From Pseudonocardia lacus (GTDB lineage: Bacteria > Actinomycetota > Actinomycetes > Mycobacteriales > Pseudonocardiaceae): a DNA stretch of 59,069 nucleotides. The position numbers and the translations under genes are program-made. A model generated the notes under the pieces. It searched no databases. It saw only the letters and a list, made by a program, of their open reading frames with translations, and had not been told where the DNA came from. Of this stretch, positions 1 through 7,444 are shown in pieces. The stretch is from assembly GCF_018531445.1 (NCBI RefSeq), contig NZ_JAHDTH010000024.1:1-59069 (forward strand), written 5' to 3'. Positions within the stretch are counted from its first letter, which is position 1. The number at the start of each line of letters is the position of its first letter.

Positions 1-120
1 CTTCACCCGGCTCACCCGGCCGTCCGCGCCCAGCTCGACCCGGTGCACGACGGTCCCGCGCCAGCCCTCGACGATGCCCACTCCGGACGCTTGCGCGGCC
101 GGAGTGGGCAGCGTCGGGCC
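1..120. repeat. Copy of the segment at 20838-20957
   Basis: Positions 1-110 are identical to 20838-20947. Position 111 differs (G for T) and 112-120 match again, after which similarity fades in low-complexity GC-rich sequence by about 160. The source segment is the 3' coding part of the hydrogenase-like large subunit, read on the minus strand. The copy includes an 18-bp inverted repeat with a 12-nt loop (69-86 and 99-116), with one mismatch at 74/111. Either a fragment of that gene has been duplicated here, or the left edge of the sequence is chimeric. Confidence 0.85.
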
Positions 121-755
121 GGGCGGGGCGCCGGCGGGGCCCCAGCCGGGGCCGCCGACCGGCCGCGGCGGCGACCGCGCCCCCTGCTCCGGAGCCCACC
201 CCGCCGGTCGTCGAGGCGCCGGAGCCGCCCGCCGAGGACGACGGGCCCGCCGACGACGCCGACCGCGATCTCGGGGCCCTGGTGGCCCGCACGCTCGCCG
301 GCCTGCAGCGCCACACCGACGGCCCGGTGCTCGCGTCCCGGGTGAAGCGGGCGATCCTGCGCAAGGACCCCACCTTCGACGAGGCCGACCACGGCTTCCG
401 CAACTTCTCCGAGCTGCTGCGCCGCCTGGAGACCGAACGGGTGGTCGAGCTGCGCCCGGGCACCGCCCAGGGCGACCCCGAGGTGACCTTCCCGCAGGGC
501 GAGTCGGCCGAGGCCGCGGAGGCGGCGGCGTTCCGGCTGCTGGTGGACGTGATCACCCGGCTGCGCACGCCCCAGTCGCGCCCCCAGCTGAGCGGGTTGA
601 AGAACCAGCTGCGCAAGCGCGAGCCGGGGTTCAGCGAGAAGCGCTACGGCTTCAACAGCTTCTCGGCGTTCGTGCGGGCCGCCCGCGCCCGCGGCCTGGT
701 CACCATGGACTGGGACGAGGACACCGGCGACTACCTGCTGGACGTGCCGGCCTAG
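3..755 (+). CDS. LOTUS (OST-HTH) domain protein, 5' part missing or chimeric
   Basis: Two OST-HTH/LOTUS domains are visible, one beginning near position 270 and ending near 465, the second from about 525 to the stop at 753-755. Both share the pattern of a short helix, a 'G/F-x-NFSE/FNSFSAF' core and a closing hydrophobic strand. LOTUS domains bind RNA, and in actinobacteria they usually follow an N-terminal NYN nuclease domain through a Pro/Ala/Glu-rich linker. That linker is present here from about 160 to 260, but no NYN domain is inside the window. The frame is open to the left edge and has no ATG, GTG or TTG upstream of the GTG at 282, which lies inside the first LOTUS domain. The true start is therefore outside the window or has been lost. 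The first 120 bases match the hydrogenase-like gene at 20838-20957, so the 5' end of this frame is probably not native. The LOTUS assignment is firm and the N-terminal architecture is inferred. Confidence 0.75.
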   Translation, partial: SPGSPGRPRPARPGARRSRASPRRCPLRTLARPEWAASGRAGRRRGPSRGRRPAAAATAPPAPEPTPPVVEAPEPPAEDDGPADDADRDLGALVARTLAGLQRHTDGPVLASRVKRAILRKDPTFDEADHGFRNFSELLRRLETERVVELRPGTAQGDPEVTFPQGESAEAAEAAAFRLLVDVITRLRTPQSRPQLSGLKNQLRKREPGFSEKRYGFNSFSAFVRAARARGLVTMDWDEDTGDYLLDVPA

Positions 756-808
756 CCGCACGACCGGCCGCGTGCCGCTCGCCGGCCCGGCGCGGCGATG
801 TCGTGACC

Positions 809-880
809 GTCTTCGCAGGGGCGGCGCGGTCCTCGCAGGTGCCGTGCACCCTGCGCCGACCACGCCGCCCCTGCGAAGAC
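809..880. terminator. Inverted repeat between convergent genes
   Basis: There are perfect 18-bp arms at 809-826 and 863-880 with a 36-nt loop, placed between the convergent LOTUS gene (stop 755) and the NTF2-like gene (stop 933). No T-tract follows on either strand. A bidirectional terminator is the simplest reading, and a dispersed intergenic palindrome is an alternative. Confidence 0.5.
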
Positions 881-932
881 TGTGAGGCGGGGTGGGGTGG
901 GGTGGGGCGGGGGGCGGGGTGGGGGCGACGGA

Positions 933-1295
933 CTAGGACGCGGGCTTCGACTCGGGCTGGTCCAGCAGGCGCAGCCAGCTGCCGTCGGGCTGGCGGCGCA
1001 CCACCTGCGCGCGGATCCCGGTGCCGTCCCTGGCCGGGGTCGAGGTGAGCGCGATGTCGCCGCTGACCAGGGTGGGCAGCGGGTCCTCCGGCTCGAAGCG
1101 CGGCGACTGCGCCAGCACCTTCTCCCACAGCTCCCGGATCGCCTCCCGGCCGACCGTCCGCTCGCCGGGCGGGAAGGCCATCACGGCGTCCGGCTCGTAG
1201 AGCGCGGCGATGCCGGCGGCGTCCCCGGCGTTGGCGCGCTCGACGAACAGCCGGGTGAGGTCCTCGGGGGTGCGGGCCTTCTCCTGGGGGGCCAC
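933..1295 (-). CDS. SnoaL-like / NTF2-fold protein (YybH-DUF4440 type)
   Basis: This 120-residue protein has the usual length of single-domain NTF2-fold proteins. It opens with 'PEDLTRLFVERANAGDAAG', continues with 'LYEPDAVM' and has a 'GREAIRELW' helix, the signature order of the SnoaL/YybH/DUF4440 group. It ends in strands that would line a cone-shaped pocket. Members are small ligand-binding proteins or isomerase-like enzymes, and the substrate cannot be told from sequence. The GTG start follows a GAGGAG at a rather long spacing. The gene is divergent from the LysR regulator at 1400 with about 100 bp between them, which makes it the most likely target of that regulator. Confidence 0.75.
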   Translation of the reverse strand: MAPQEKARTPEDLTRLFVERANAGDAAGIAALYEPDAVMAFPPGERTVGREAIRELWEKVLAQSPRFEPEDPLPTLVSGDIALTSTPARDGTGIRAQVVRRQPDGSWLRLLDQPESKPAS

Positions 1296-1385
1296 GTTCG
1301 ATCATCTCCTCGGTGTCGCGTTCTCGGACACCTCCACCGTGCGCCACACCGAGTCAGAAGTCCAACAGATGAATCGTCTCGGAGC

Positions 1386-1391
1386 TAGAAT
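1386..1391 (+). promoter_or_regulatory. -10 box of a probably leaderless LysR gene
   Basis: TAGAAT ends 8 bases before the ATG at 1400, so transcription would begin at or next to the start codon. No ribosome-binding site lies upstream of that ATG. A clear -35 box is not visible, which suits an activator-dependent or autoregulated LysR promoter. Confidence 0.5.
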
Positions 1392-1399
1392 CAGCGGTT

Positions 1400-2278
1400 A
1401 TGGAGCTGCGGCAGCTGGAGTACTTCGTGGCGGTGGCCGAGGAGGCCGGCTTCACCCGGGCCGCCGACCGCGTGCACGTCAGCCAGCCCGGGGTCAGCGC
1501 CCAGGTCCGCCAGCTGGAGCGCGAACTGGGTGCGCCCCTGTTCGACCGCTCGGGCCGCGCCACCACGCTGACCCAGGCCGGTGCGGCGGCGCTGGCGCAC
1601 GCCAGGGCCGCCCTGGCCGCCGCGGCCGCGCTCCGCGCCGCGGTGGACGACGTCAACGGCCTCGTCCGCGGCCGCCTCGTCGTCGGGATGGTCACCGCCT
1701 GCGAGGTGACCCCGCTGTTCGAGGCCCTCGCGGCGTTCCACCGCGCCCACCCGGGCATCGAGCTGAGCCTGCTGGAGGACAACTCCGACCGGCTGGTGGA
1801 GCGCGTGCGGACCGGGGACGCCGACCTCGCCCTCGTCGGCGTCGACGGCGACCCACCGGCCGGGCTGGCGTCCTTCACCGTCGTGCGCGAGCGCCTGGTC
1901 GCCGCTGTCCCCGCCGGCCACCCGCTGCTCGACGAGGACCCGCTGACGCTGGCCGGGGTGGACCGGCACCCGGTCGTCTGCCTCCCGGTGGGCACCGGCA
2001 TCCGCGCGGTCTTCGACCGCGCCTGCGCCGAGCGCGGCCACCGCCCCGCCGTCGCGCTGCAGGCCGCGGCCCCCGGCGCCGTGCTCGACCTGGCCCGCCG
2101 CGGCCTCGGGGTGGCGATCCTGTCCGAGTCGATGGTCGAGGAGGGCGCCGGCCTGCACCCCCGGCTGATCGACGACGTGCCCGACCCCGCCGTGCTGGCC
2201 CTCGTCTGGGCCGACCGGGCCCCGGCCCCGGCACTGCGCGAGTTGCTCGACCACGCCCGCCGGGCCTTCGGCGGCTGA
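1400..2278 (+). CDS. LysR family transcriptional regulator
   Basis: The protein has 292 residues, the typical LTTR length. The N-terminal winged HTH covers residues 1-60 ('MELRQLEYFVAVAEEAGFTR', then 'HVSQPGVSAQVRQLE') and is followed by a linker helix and a periplasmic-binding-protein-like effector domain (about 90-290). It is divergent from the NTF2-like gene (start 1295), the classic LysR arrangement, so that gene is the likely target. The ATG at 1400 is preceded by a -10 box at transcription-start distance, suggesting a leaderless mRNA. Downstream it converges on the rhamnulokinase gene, and there is no evidence that it controls the rhamnose operon, which has its own LacI-type regulator. 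The effector is unknown. Confidence 0.9.
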   Translation: MELRQLEYFVAVAEEAGFTRAADRVHVSQPGVSAQVRQLERELGAPLFDRSGRATTLTQAGAAALAHARAALAAAAALRAAVDDVNGLVRGRLVVGMVTACEVTPLFEALAAFHRAHPGIELSLLEDNSDRLVERVRTGDADLALVGVDGDPPAGLASFTVVRERLVAAVPAGHPLLDEDPLTLAGVDRHPVVCLPVGTGIRAVFDRACAERGHRPAVALQAAAPGAVLDLARRGLGVAILSESMVEEGAGLHPRLIDDVPDPAVLALVWADRAPAPALRELLDHARRAFGG

Positions 2279-2390
2279 GCGCCGCGCCCTCGCGGTCGTG
2301 TGCGGCGCGATCTGCCCGCTCCTCGCGTTCGCGATGGCCCAGGGCGATCCGCGAGGTCCGTCCAGAGCCCGCGGGCCCCCTCCACGACAG

Positions 2391-3845
2391 CTACGACCGG
2401 GTGATCCCGGGCCCGGTCGCGAGCAATCGATCGGCCGCGTCCCACGCCGGGGTGTTGCCGGCCGGCTCGTAACGCATGACGTCCTGGGTCCGTCGCACCA
2501 ACCCGCGCAGCTCGCCCAGCCCGCCCGACACCGCGCCCAACGCCCGCCCCTGCACCAGCGCGTTCCCCAACGCCGCCGCCTCGACCGGCCCGGCCAGCAC
2601 CGGCAACCCGCACGCGTCCGCGGTGAGCTGGCAGAGCAGCGCGTTGCGGGCACCGCCGCCCACCACGTGCACCACATCGACCTCCCGCCCGGACAGCGCG
2701 GCCGCCGCCCGCACCGTGCGCCGGTGCGCCAGCGCCAGGCTGTCCAGCACGCAGCGCACCACGGCGGCCCGCCCGGACGGCACCGGCTGGTCGAGTGCCG
2801 AGCAGGCGGCGACGATGCGCGCCGGCATCCCCCCGGGCGCGATGAACGCCGGGTCCCCCGCGTCGACCACCGGCCCCGGACCGGGCACGTCGGCCGCGGC
2901 GGCGAGCAGCGGCCCCAGCTCGGGCTCCCCCCACTCCCGCAGGCACTCCTGCAGCAGCCACAGCCCCATCACGTTGCGCAGGTAGCGCACCGTCCCGTCG
3001 ACGCCGAGCTCGTTGGAGAAGTTGGCGGCGCGCCCGGCCTCGGTCAGCACCGGTGCGGCCAGCTCCACGCCGACCAGCGACCACGTCCCGGTGCAGACGT
3101 AGGCGAACCGGTCCCCCTCGGCGGGCACCCCGACCACGGCCGACGCGGTGTCGTGCGAGCCGACGGCCAGCAGCGGCACCGGGCCGGGCAGCCCGGTCTC
3201 GGCGAGCACGTGCTCGGCCAGCTCCCCGATCCGCTGCCCCGGCTCGACCAGCGGCGCGAACAGGCCGGGGTCGATGCCGGCGCGGCGCATGACGTCCGCG
3301 GCCCAGTGCCGGCGGCGGGTGTCGAGCAGGCCGGTGGTGGAGGCGTTGGTGACCTCGGTGACGCGGGCGCCGGTGAGCCAGTACCCGAGCAGGTCGGGGA
3401 TCAGCAGCAGCCCGCGGGCCGCGGCGAGCTGGGCCGTCCCGGCCGCGGCGACCAGCTGGTAGATCGTGTTCAGCGCGAGCACCTGCACACCGGTGGTGGC
3501 GTACAGCTCGGCCGCCGACAGCGTCCGGTGCAGCCGCTCGGGGACGCCGTCGGTGCGGGAGTCGCGGTAGTGCACCGGGTTGCCCAGCAGGGCGCCGTCG
3601 GCGTCGAGCAGCCCGTGGTCGACGGCCCAGGAGTCGATGCCGACCCCGTCGACGTCCCCGGCGGCGCGCAGGCCGTCGAGCACGCCGCGGTGCAGCGCGA
3701 GGACGTCCCAGTGCAGGGTGGCGCCGAGGCGCACCGGCCGGTTGCGGAACCGGGCGACCTCGGTGAGATCCAGCCGGTCCGGGCCGATCCCGGCGGCCAT
3801 CACCCGCCCGCTGGACGCCCCCAGGTCGATGGCCGCGACCCTCAT
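2391..3845 (-). CDS. rhaB: Rhamnulokinase (FGGY family)
   Basis: At 484 residues it matches the usual rhamnulokinase length. The first FGGY domain opens with 'VAAIDLGASSGRVMAA', the ATP/sugar-binding start typical of RhaB, and includes 'GIDSWAVDHGLLD' (catalytic-region Asp) and 'NTIYQL'. The second domain has 'VGSHDTASAVVGVP', 'CTGTWSLVGVE' and 'HVVGGGARNALL' (adenosine motif). The enzyme phosphorylates L-rhamnulose, and some relatives also take L-fuculose, at C1 before aldol cleavage. The ATG overlaps the stop of the upstream isomerase by ATGA, so the two are translationally coupled. It is the last gene of the 9-gene rhamnose operon. Confidence 0.9.
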   Translation of the reverse strand: MRVAAIDLGASSGRVMAAGIGPDRLDLTEVARFRNRPVRLGATLHWDVLALHRGVLDGLRAAGDVDGVGIDSWAVDHGLLDADGALLGNPVHYRDSRTDGVPERLHRTLSAAELYATTGVQVLALNTIYQLVAAAGTAQLAAARGLLLIPDLLGYWLTGARVTEVTNASTTGLLDTRRRHWAADVMRRAGIDPGLFAPLVEPGQRIGELAEHVLAETGLPGPVPLLAVGSHDTASAVVGVPAEGDRFAYVCTGTWSLVGVELAAPVLTEAGRAANFSNELGVDGTVRYLRNVMGLWLLQECLREWGEPELGPLLAAAADVPGPGPVVDAGDPAFIAPGGMPARIVAACSALDQPVPSGRAAVVRCVLDSLALAHRRTVRAAAALSGREVDVVHVVGGGARNALLCQLTADACGLPVLAGPVEAAALGNALVQGRALGAVSGGLGELRGLVRRTQDVMRYEPAGNTPAWDAADRLLATGPGITRS

Positions 3846-5281
3846 ACGGCCACGAACTCCAGGCCCACGAGTTCGGCCACCGCGGCCAGTTCGCCCGCCC
3901 GGTGCCCGGTGCCCAGGGCCCAGTGGTGGTCGACCCCCGATGCGCTCCAGGCGTCGGTCCACTCCCCCGGGTCGACCCCGAAGTCGACCCGCGAGGTCGT
4001 GTTGCCGATCGCCAGGTGCGGCCCGTCGACCACCTCGCCCTCGGCGGTGACCAGCACGAACCGCCCGTCGCGGCGCTGGCCGAGCCCGCACAGGGTGACC
4101 GGCCCGTGGCGCACGTCGAACTCGACCGACACGCCCCAGCCGCGCTTGCCGTGGTAGACCCCGAGCCCGCGCAGCACCGGCCGACCCGAGCTGATGCCCA
4201 GGTGGGCGGGTCCGTCGTGGCCCATCTCGACCACGCCCGCGGTGAAGTCGAGCGCCTGCAGCTCGGTGAACGAGCCGCCGGCGCCGAGGCGGTCCATGAC
4301 CAGCATGGCGATCGAGTTGCGCAGCTCGTACTCCCCCGCCGCCGGCACGCCCCGGGCGGTCAGCAGCGACGCGCCCAGGATCAGCCCGGCGCCGAGGCGC
4401 TCGTGCTGCTCGCCGTCGAGGCCGCGGTGGTAGTAGGCCAGCGAGTCCAGCGCGAAGTCCTCGACGAGCCGGTCGAGCCCGACCGAGACCCGCGCGCCCC
4501 AGGCCAGGTCGTCCGGGTCGACGCCGGCGTCGACGTCGAAGACCGCGCGGGTGAGCGCGACCCGCTCGTCGACCTCGGCGGCGGTCGCGGCGGCGGCCCG
4601 CACCCGCAGGTCGTCGATCTCCAGCACCTCGACGTGCCCGCCGAGCTGGGTGGACACCGAGGTCAGGTCGGTGGAGACGTCCAGCATCCCCGGGTAGAGG
4701 TGGCCCATCAGGCCGTGCCGGGCGTGCCGCAGGGCGCCGCGCACCCCGGCCGCGCGCACCCAGCGGGCGATCCGCGCCCAGGCCCGCTCGTCGGACAGGA
4801 ACCCCGACACCGACCGGAACGCCACCCCGGCCCGCTCGAACGCGTTGGCCATCTCCGGCAGCGGGCAGGCCCCGCAATAGGCCAGCCACGCGCCGGTGTC
4901 GAAGCTGGCGTGGTCCATCCGCTCGGTGGGCTGCAGGTTGATCAGCAGCACCGGGGCGCCGCTGCGCTGGGCCACCGGGACCAGCATCGACGCGGTCATG
5001 TAGGTGGTCAGGAAGCCGACGATCAGGTCGCAGCCGGCCACCCGCAGCCGCTCGGCGGCCGCGGCGCCCTCCTGGGCGTCGGAGATGAACCCGACGTCGA
5101 CGACGTCGACCCCGCCCAGCTCCGCCATGCGCTCGGACACCCGGGCGGCCGAGCGCCGCAGTTGCGGGAGCAGGTCGGGGAACTGCGGCCAGTAGGCGCC
5201 CAGCCCGCCGGCGACCAGGCCGACGGTGGTGCGGCGCGGGGTGACGCGCTGCAGGCCGGGGGTGTCGAGGATGCTGGTCAC
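3842..5281 (-). CDS. L-fucose/L-arabinose isomerase family protein
   Basis: This 479-residue protein belongs to the L-fucose/L-arabinose isomerase-like fold. The N-terminal Rossmann-like part carries 'VGLVAGGLGAYWPQFP' and 'DLIVGFLTTYMTASMLVP', and the C-terminal domain has metal-site candidates such as 'AAGEYELRNSIAMLVMDRLG' and 'DGPAHLGISSGRP'. Such enzymes interconvert aldoses and ketoses using Mn2+. The operon already has a dedicated L-rhamnose isomerase at 7445-8629, so this may serve a second 6-deoxy sugar such as L-fucose, or it may not be an isomerase at all. The GTG start at 5281 is only 8 bp after the aldolase stop, and its end overlaps rhaB by 4 bp. The family is certain, the substrate is not. 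Confidence 0.75.
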   Translation of the reverse strand: MTSILDTPGLQRVTPRRTTVGLVAGGLGAYWPQFPDLLPQLRRSAARVSERMAELGGVDVVDVGFISDAQEGAAAAERLRVAGCDLIVGFLTTYMTASMLVPVAQRSGAPVLLINLQPTERMDHASFDTGAWLAYCGACPLPEMANAFERAGVAFRSVSGFLSDERAWARIARWVRAAGVRGALRHARHGLMGHLYPGMLDVSTDLTSVSTQLGGHVEVLEIDDLRVRAAAATAAEVDERVALTRAVFDVDAGVDPDDLAWGARVSVGLDRLVEDFALDSLAYYHRGLDGEQHERLGAGLILGASLLTARGVPAAGEYELRNSIAMLVMDRLGAGGSFTELQALDFTAGVVEMGHDGPAHLGISSGRPVLRGLGVYHGKRGWGVSVEFDVRHGPVTLCGLGQRRDGRFVLVTAEGEVVDGPHLAIGNTTSRVDFGVDPGEWTDAWSASGVDHHWALGTGHRAGELAAVAELVGLEFVAV

Positions 5282-5289
5282 GGCTCTCC

Positions 5290-7344
5290 CTACCGCAGGA
5301 ACGCGGCCGCGACGCCGCTGTCGACGGGCACGTGCAGGCCGGTGGTCCGGGACAGCTCGCCCGCGGTGATCGCGAACACCGCGGCGGCCACGTGCTCGGG
5401 CAGGACCTCGCGTCCGAGCAGCGTGCGCTTGGCGTAGAAGGCACCCAGCTCGTCCTCGGGCACGCCGTAGACCTCGGCCCGCTTCGCGCCCCAGCCGCCC
5501 GCGAAGATCCCGGACCCGCGCACCACGCCGTCGGGGTTGATCCCGTTGACCCGGATGCCGTGCCGGCCCAGCTCGGCGGCCAGCAGCCGCACCTGGTGGG
5601 CCTGGTCGGCCTTGGTGGCCCCGTAGGCGATGTTGTCGGGCCCGGCGAACAGCGAGTTCTTGCTGGAGATGTAGACGATGTCACAGGGGATGTCGTTGTC
5701 GATGCCCTGCTCGATCATCGCCGCGGCCGCCGCGCGGGAGACCAGGAACGAGCCCTTGGCCATCACGTCGTGCTGCAGGTCCCAGTCGGCGAGAGTGGTC
5801 TCCAGCAGCGGCTTGGAGATCGACAGCCCGGCGTTGTTGACCACCAGGTCGACCCCGCCGAAGGCCAGCGCGGCCGCGTCCACGGCCGCCCGGACGGCGT
5901 CCTCGTCGGACACGTCGGCGCCGACGCCAACGGCGACGTCGGTCCCCCCGATCTCGGCCGCCGCGGCGGCGGCCCTGTCGGCGTCGAGATCGGCGACCAC
6001 GACGCAGGCGCCCTCGGCGGCCAGCCGGGCGGCGGTGGCCTTCCCGATGCCCGACGCGGCCCCGGTGACCAGCGCGATGCGCCCGGCCAGCGGCCGGGGC
6101 GCCGGCATCCGCTTGAGCTTGGCCTCCTCCAGCGCCCAGTACTCGATGCGGAACTTCTCCGACTCCGGGATCGGGGCGTAGGTCGAGATCGTCTCCGCGC
6201 CGCGCATCACGGTGATGGCGTTGACGTAGAACTCGCCGGCGACCCGCGCGGTCTGCTTGTCGGCCCCGAAGCTGAACATGCCCACGCCCGGGACCAGCAC
6301 GATCGCCGGGTCGGCCCCCCGCATGGGCGGCGAGTCGGGGTCGGCGTGGCGCTCGTAGTAGGCCCGGTAGTCCGCGCGGTAGGCCGCGTGCAGCTCGCGC
6401 AGCCGGGCGACCGCCTCCGCCAGCGGGGCGCTCGCCGGGAGGTCGAGCACCAGCGGCCGGACCTTCGTGCGCAGGAAGTGGTCCGGGCAGGAGGTGCCCA
6501 GCGCGGCCAGCGGGGCGAGCTTCTCCCGGCCCAGGAACTCCAGCACCGCGTCGGTGTCGGTGAAGTGCCCGACCTGGCGGCGGTCGGTGCTGGCCAACCC
6601 GCGGACGACGGGGGCGAGCGCCGCGGCGCGGGCGCGCCGCTCGGCGTCCGGCAACGCGCCGTAGCCCGGCCGCTCGGGACCGAACGGGTGCGCGGCGCCG
6701 GCCGCGCGGGCGTCGATGAACGCCTGCGCCGTGCGGATGATCTCCATCGAGTTGCGCTCGCACTCCTGGCTGGTCGCGCCCCACGCGGTGATCCCGTGCC
6801 CACCCAGGACCACCCCGATGGACCGCGGATGGGCCCGGGCGACCGCGGCGATGTCCAGCCCCAGCTGGAAGCCCGGACGCCGCCACGGCACCCAGACCAC
6901 CCGGTCGCCGAAGATCTCCTTCGTGAGCGCCTCGCCGTCGGCCGCGGTGGCCACCGCGATGCCGGCGTCGGGGTGCAGGTGGTCGACGTGCGGCGCGTCG
7001 ACCAGCCCGTGCATGGCGGTGTCGATCGAGGGCGCGGCGCCCCCGCGACCGTGCAGGCAGTAGTCGAACGCGGCGACCATCTCGTCCTCGCGCTCGACGC
7101 CCGGGTACACGGCGGGCAGCGCGCGCAGCCGGTCGAGGCGCAGCACCGCGAGCCCGGACGCGGTGAGGGTGCCCAGGTCGCCGCCGGAGCCCTTGACCCA
7201 CAGCAGGTCGACCGGGCCGCCGGTCACCGGGTCGGTGGCGCTGCCCTTGGCCGAGGTGTTGCCGCCGGCGTAGTTGGTGGTGGTCGGGTCGGCGCCGAGC
7301 CGGTTGCTGCGCTCGAGCAACTCCTGGACGGTGGCGTGGCTCAT
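5290..7344 (-). CDS. Bifunctional rhamnulose-1-P aldolase / lactaldehyde dehydrogenase
   Basis: This is a 684-residue fusion. Residues 1 to about 400 form a class II aldolase domain ('NYAGGNTSAKG', Zn-ligand-like 'HVDHLHPDAGIAV', 'GGHGITAWG'). Residues from about 420 to the end form an SDR domain with 'VTGAASGIGKATAARL', 'NNAGLS' and the catalytic pair in 'YGATKAD'. By analogy with the RhaEW/RhaD fusion family, it splits L-rhamnulose-1-phosphate into DHAP and L-lactaldehyde and oxidises the aldehyde to L-lactate with NAD+. The start at 7344 is chosen because GGGAGG precedes it at normal spacing and the conserved N-terminus begins there. It is cytoplasmic and lies between the two isomerases in the operon. 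Confidence 0.9.
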   Translation of the reverse strand: MSHATVQELLERSNRLGADPTTTNYAGGNTSAKGSATDPVTGGPVDLLWVKGSGGDLGTLTASGLAVLRLDRLRALPAVYPGVEREDEMVAAFDYCLHGRGGAAPSIDTAMHGLVDAPHVDHLHPDAGIAVATAADGEALTKEIFGDRVVWVPWRRPGFQLGLDIAAVARAHPRSIGVVLGGHGITAWGATSQECERNSMEIIRTAQAFIDARAAGAAHPFGPERPGYGALPDAERRARAAALAPVVRGLASTDRRQVGHFTDTDAVLEFLGREKLAPLAALGTSCPDHFLRTKVRPLVLDLPASAPLAEAVARLRELHAAYRADYRAYYERHADPDSPPMRGADPAIVLVPGVGMFSFGADKQTARVAGEFYVNAITVMRGAETISTYAPIPESEKFRIEYWALEEAKLKRMPAPRPLAGRIALVTGAASGIGKATAARLAAEGACVVVADLDADRAAAAAAEIGGTDVAVGVGADVSDEDAVRAAVDAAALAFGGVDLVVNNAGLSISKPLLETTLADWDLQHDVMAKGSFLVSRAAAAAMIEQGIDNDIPCDIVYISSKNSLFAGPDNIAYGATKADQAHQVRLLAAELGRHGIRVNGINPDGVVRGSGIFAGGWGAKRAEVYGVPEDELGAFYAKRTLLGREVLPEHVAAAVFAITAGELSRTTGLHVPVDSGVAAAFLR

Positions 7345-7373
7345 GGTTCCTCCCGCTGTCGTGGGTCCGGCCG

Positions 7374-7428
7374 GTTCAGGAAAGCCACGTTCAGGTCCGC
7401 TGCGGGCAGCATCGTGGCTTTCCTGAAC
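7374..7428. repeat. Nested inverted repeat in the rhaI-aldolase intergenic gap
   Basis: There are 16-bp perfect arms at 7374-7389 and 7413-7428. A second, overlapping inverted pair (7387-7395 with 7422-7430) arises because the left side carries TTCAGG twice. The RNA could therefore fold two ways. It lies 16 bases past the rhamnose isomerase stop on the operon transcript and may stabilise or attenuate the mRNA, or be a dispersed palindrome. Confidence 0.6.
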
Positions 7429-7444
7429 GTCGGGGCGGGCCGGG

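Noticed and set aside
1..120. Insertion-sequence terminal repeat or attachment site at the left edge
   Set aside because: The repeated 120 bp is coding sequence of the large-subunit gene plus its palindrome, with no transposase or integrase nearby.
2391..5684. A possible kinase fused to an upstream 600-residue protein on the minus strand
   Set aside because: The upstream part is Arg/Pro/Ala-rich and lies in the wrong frame of the isomerase gene. The kinase has its own ATG at 3845 with an ATGA overlap.
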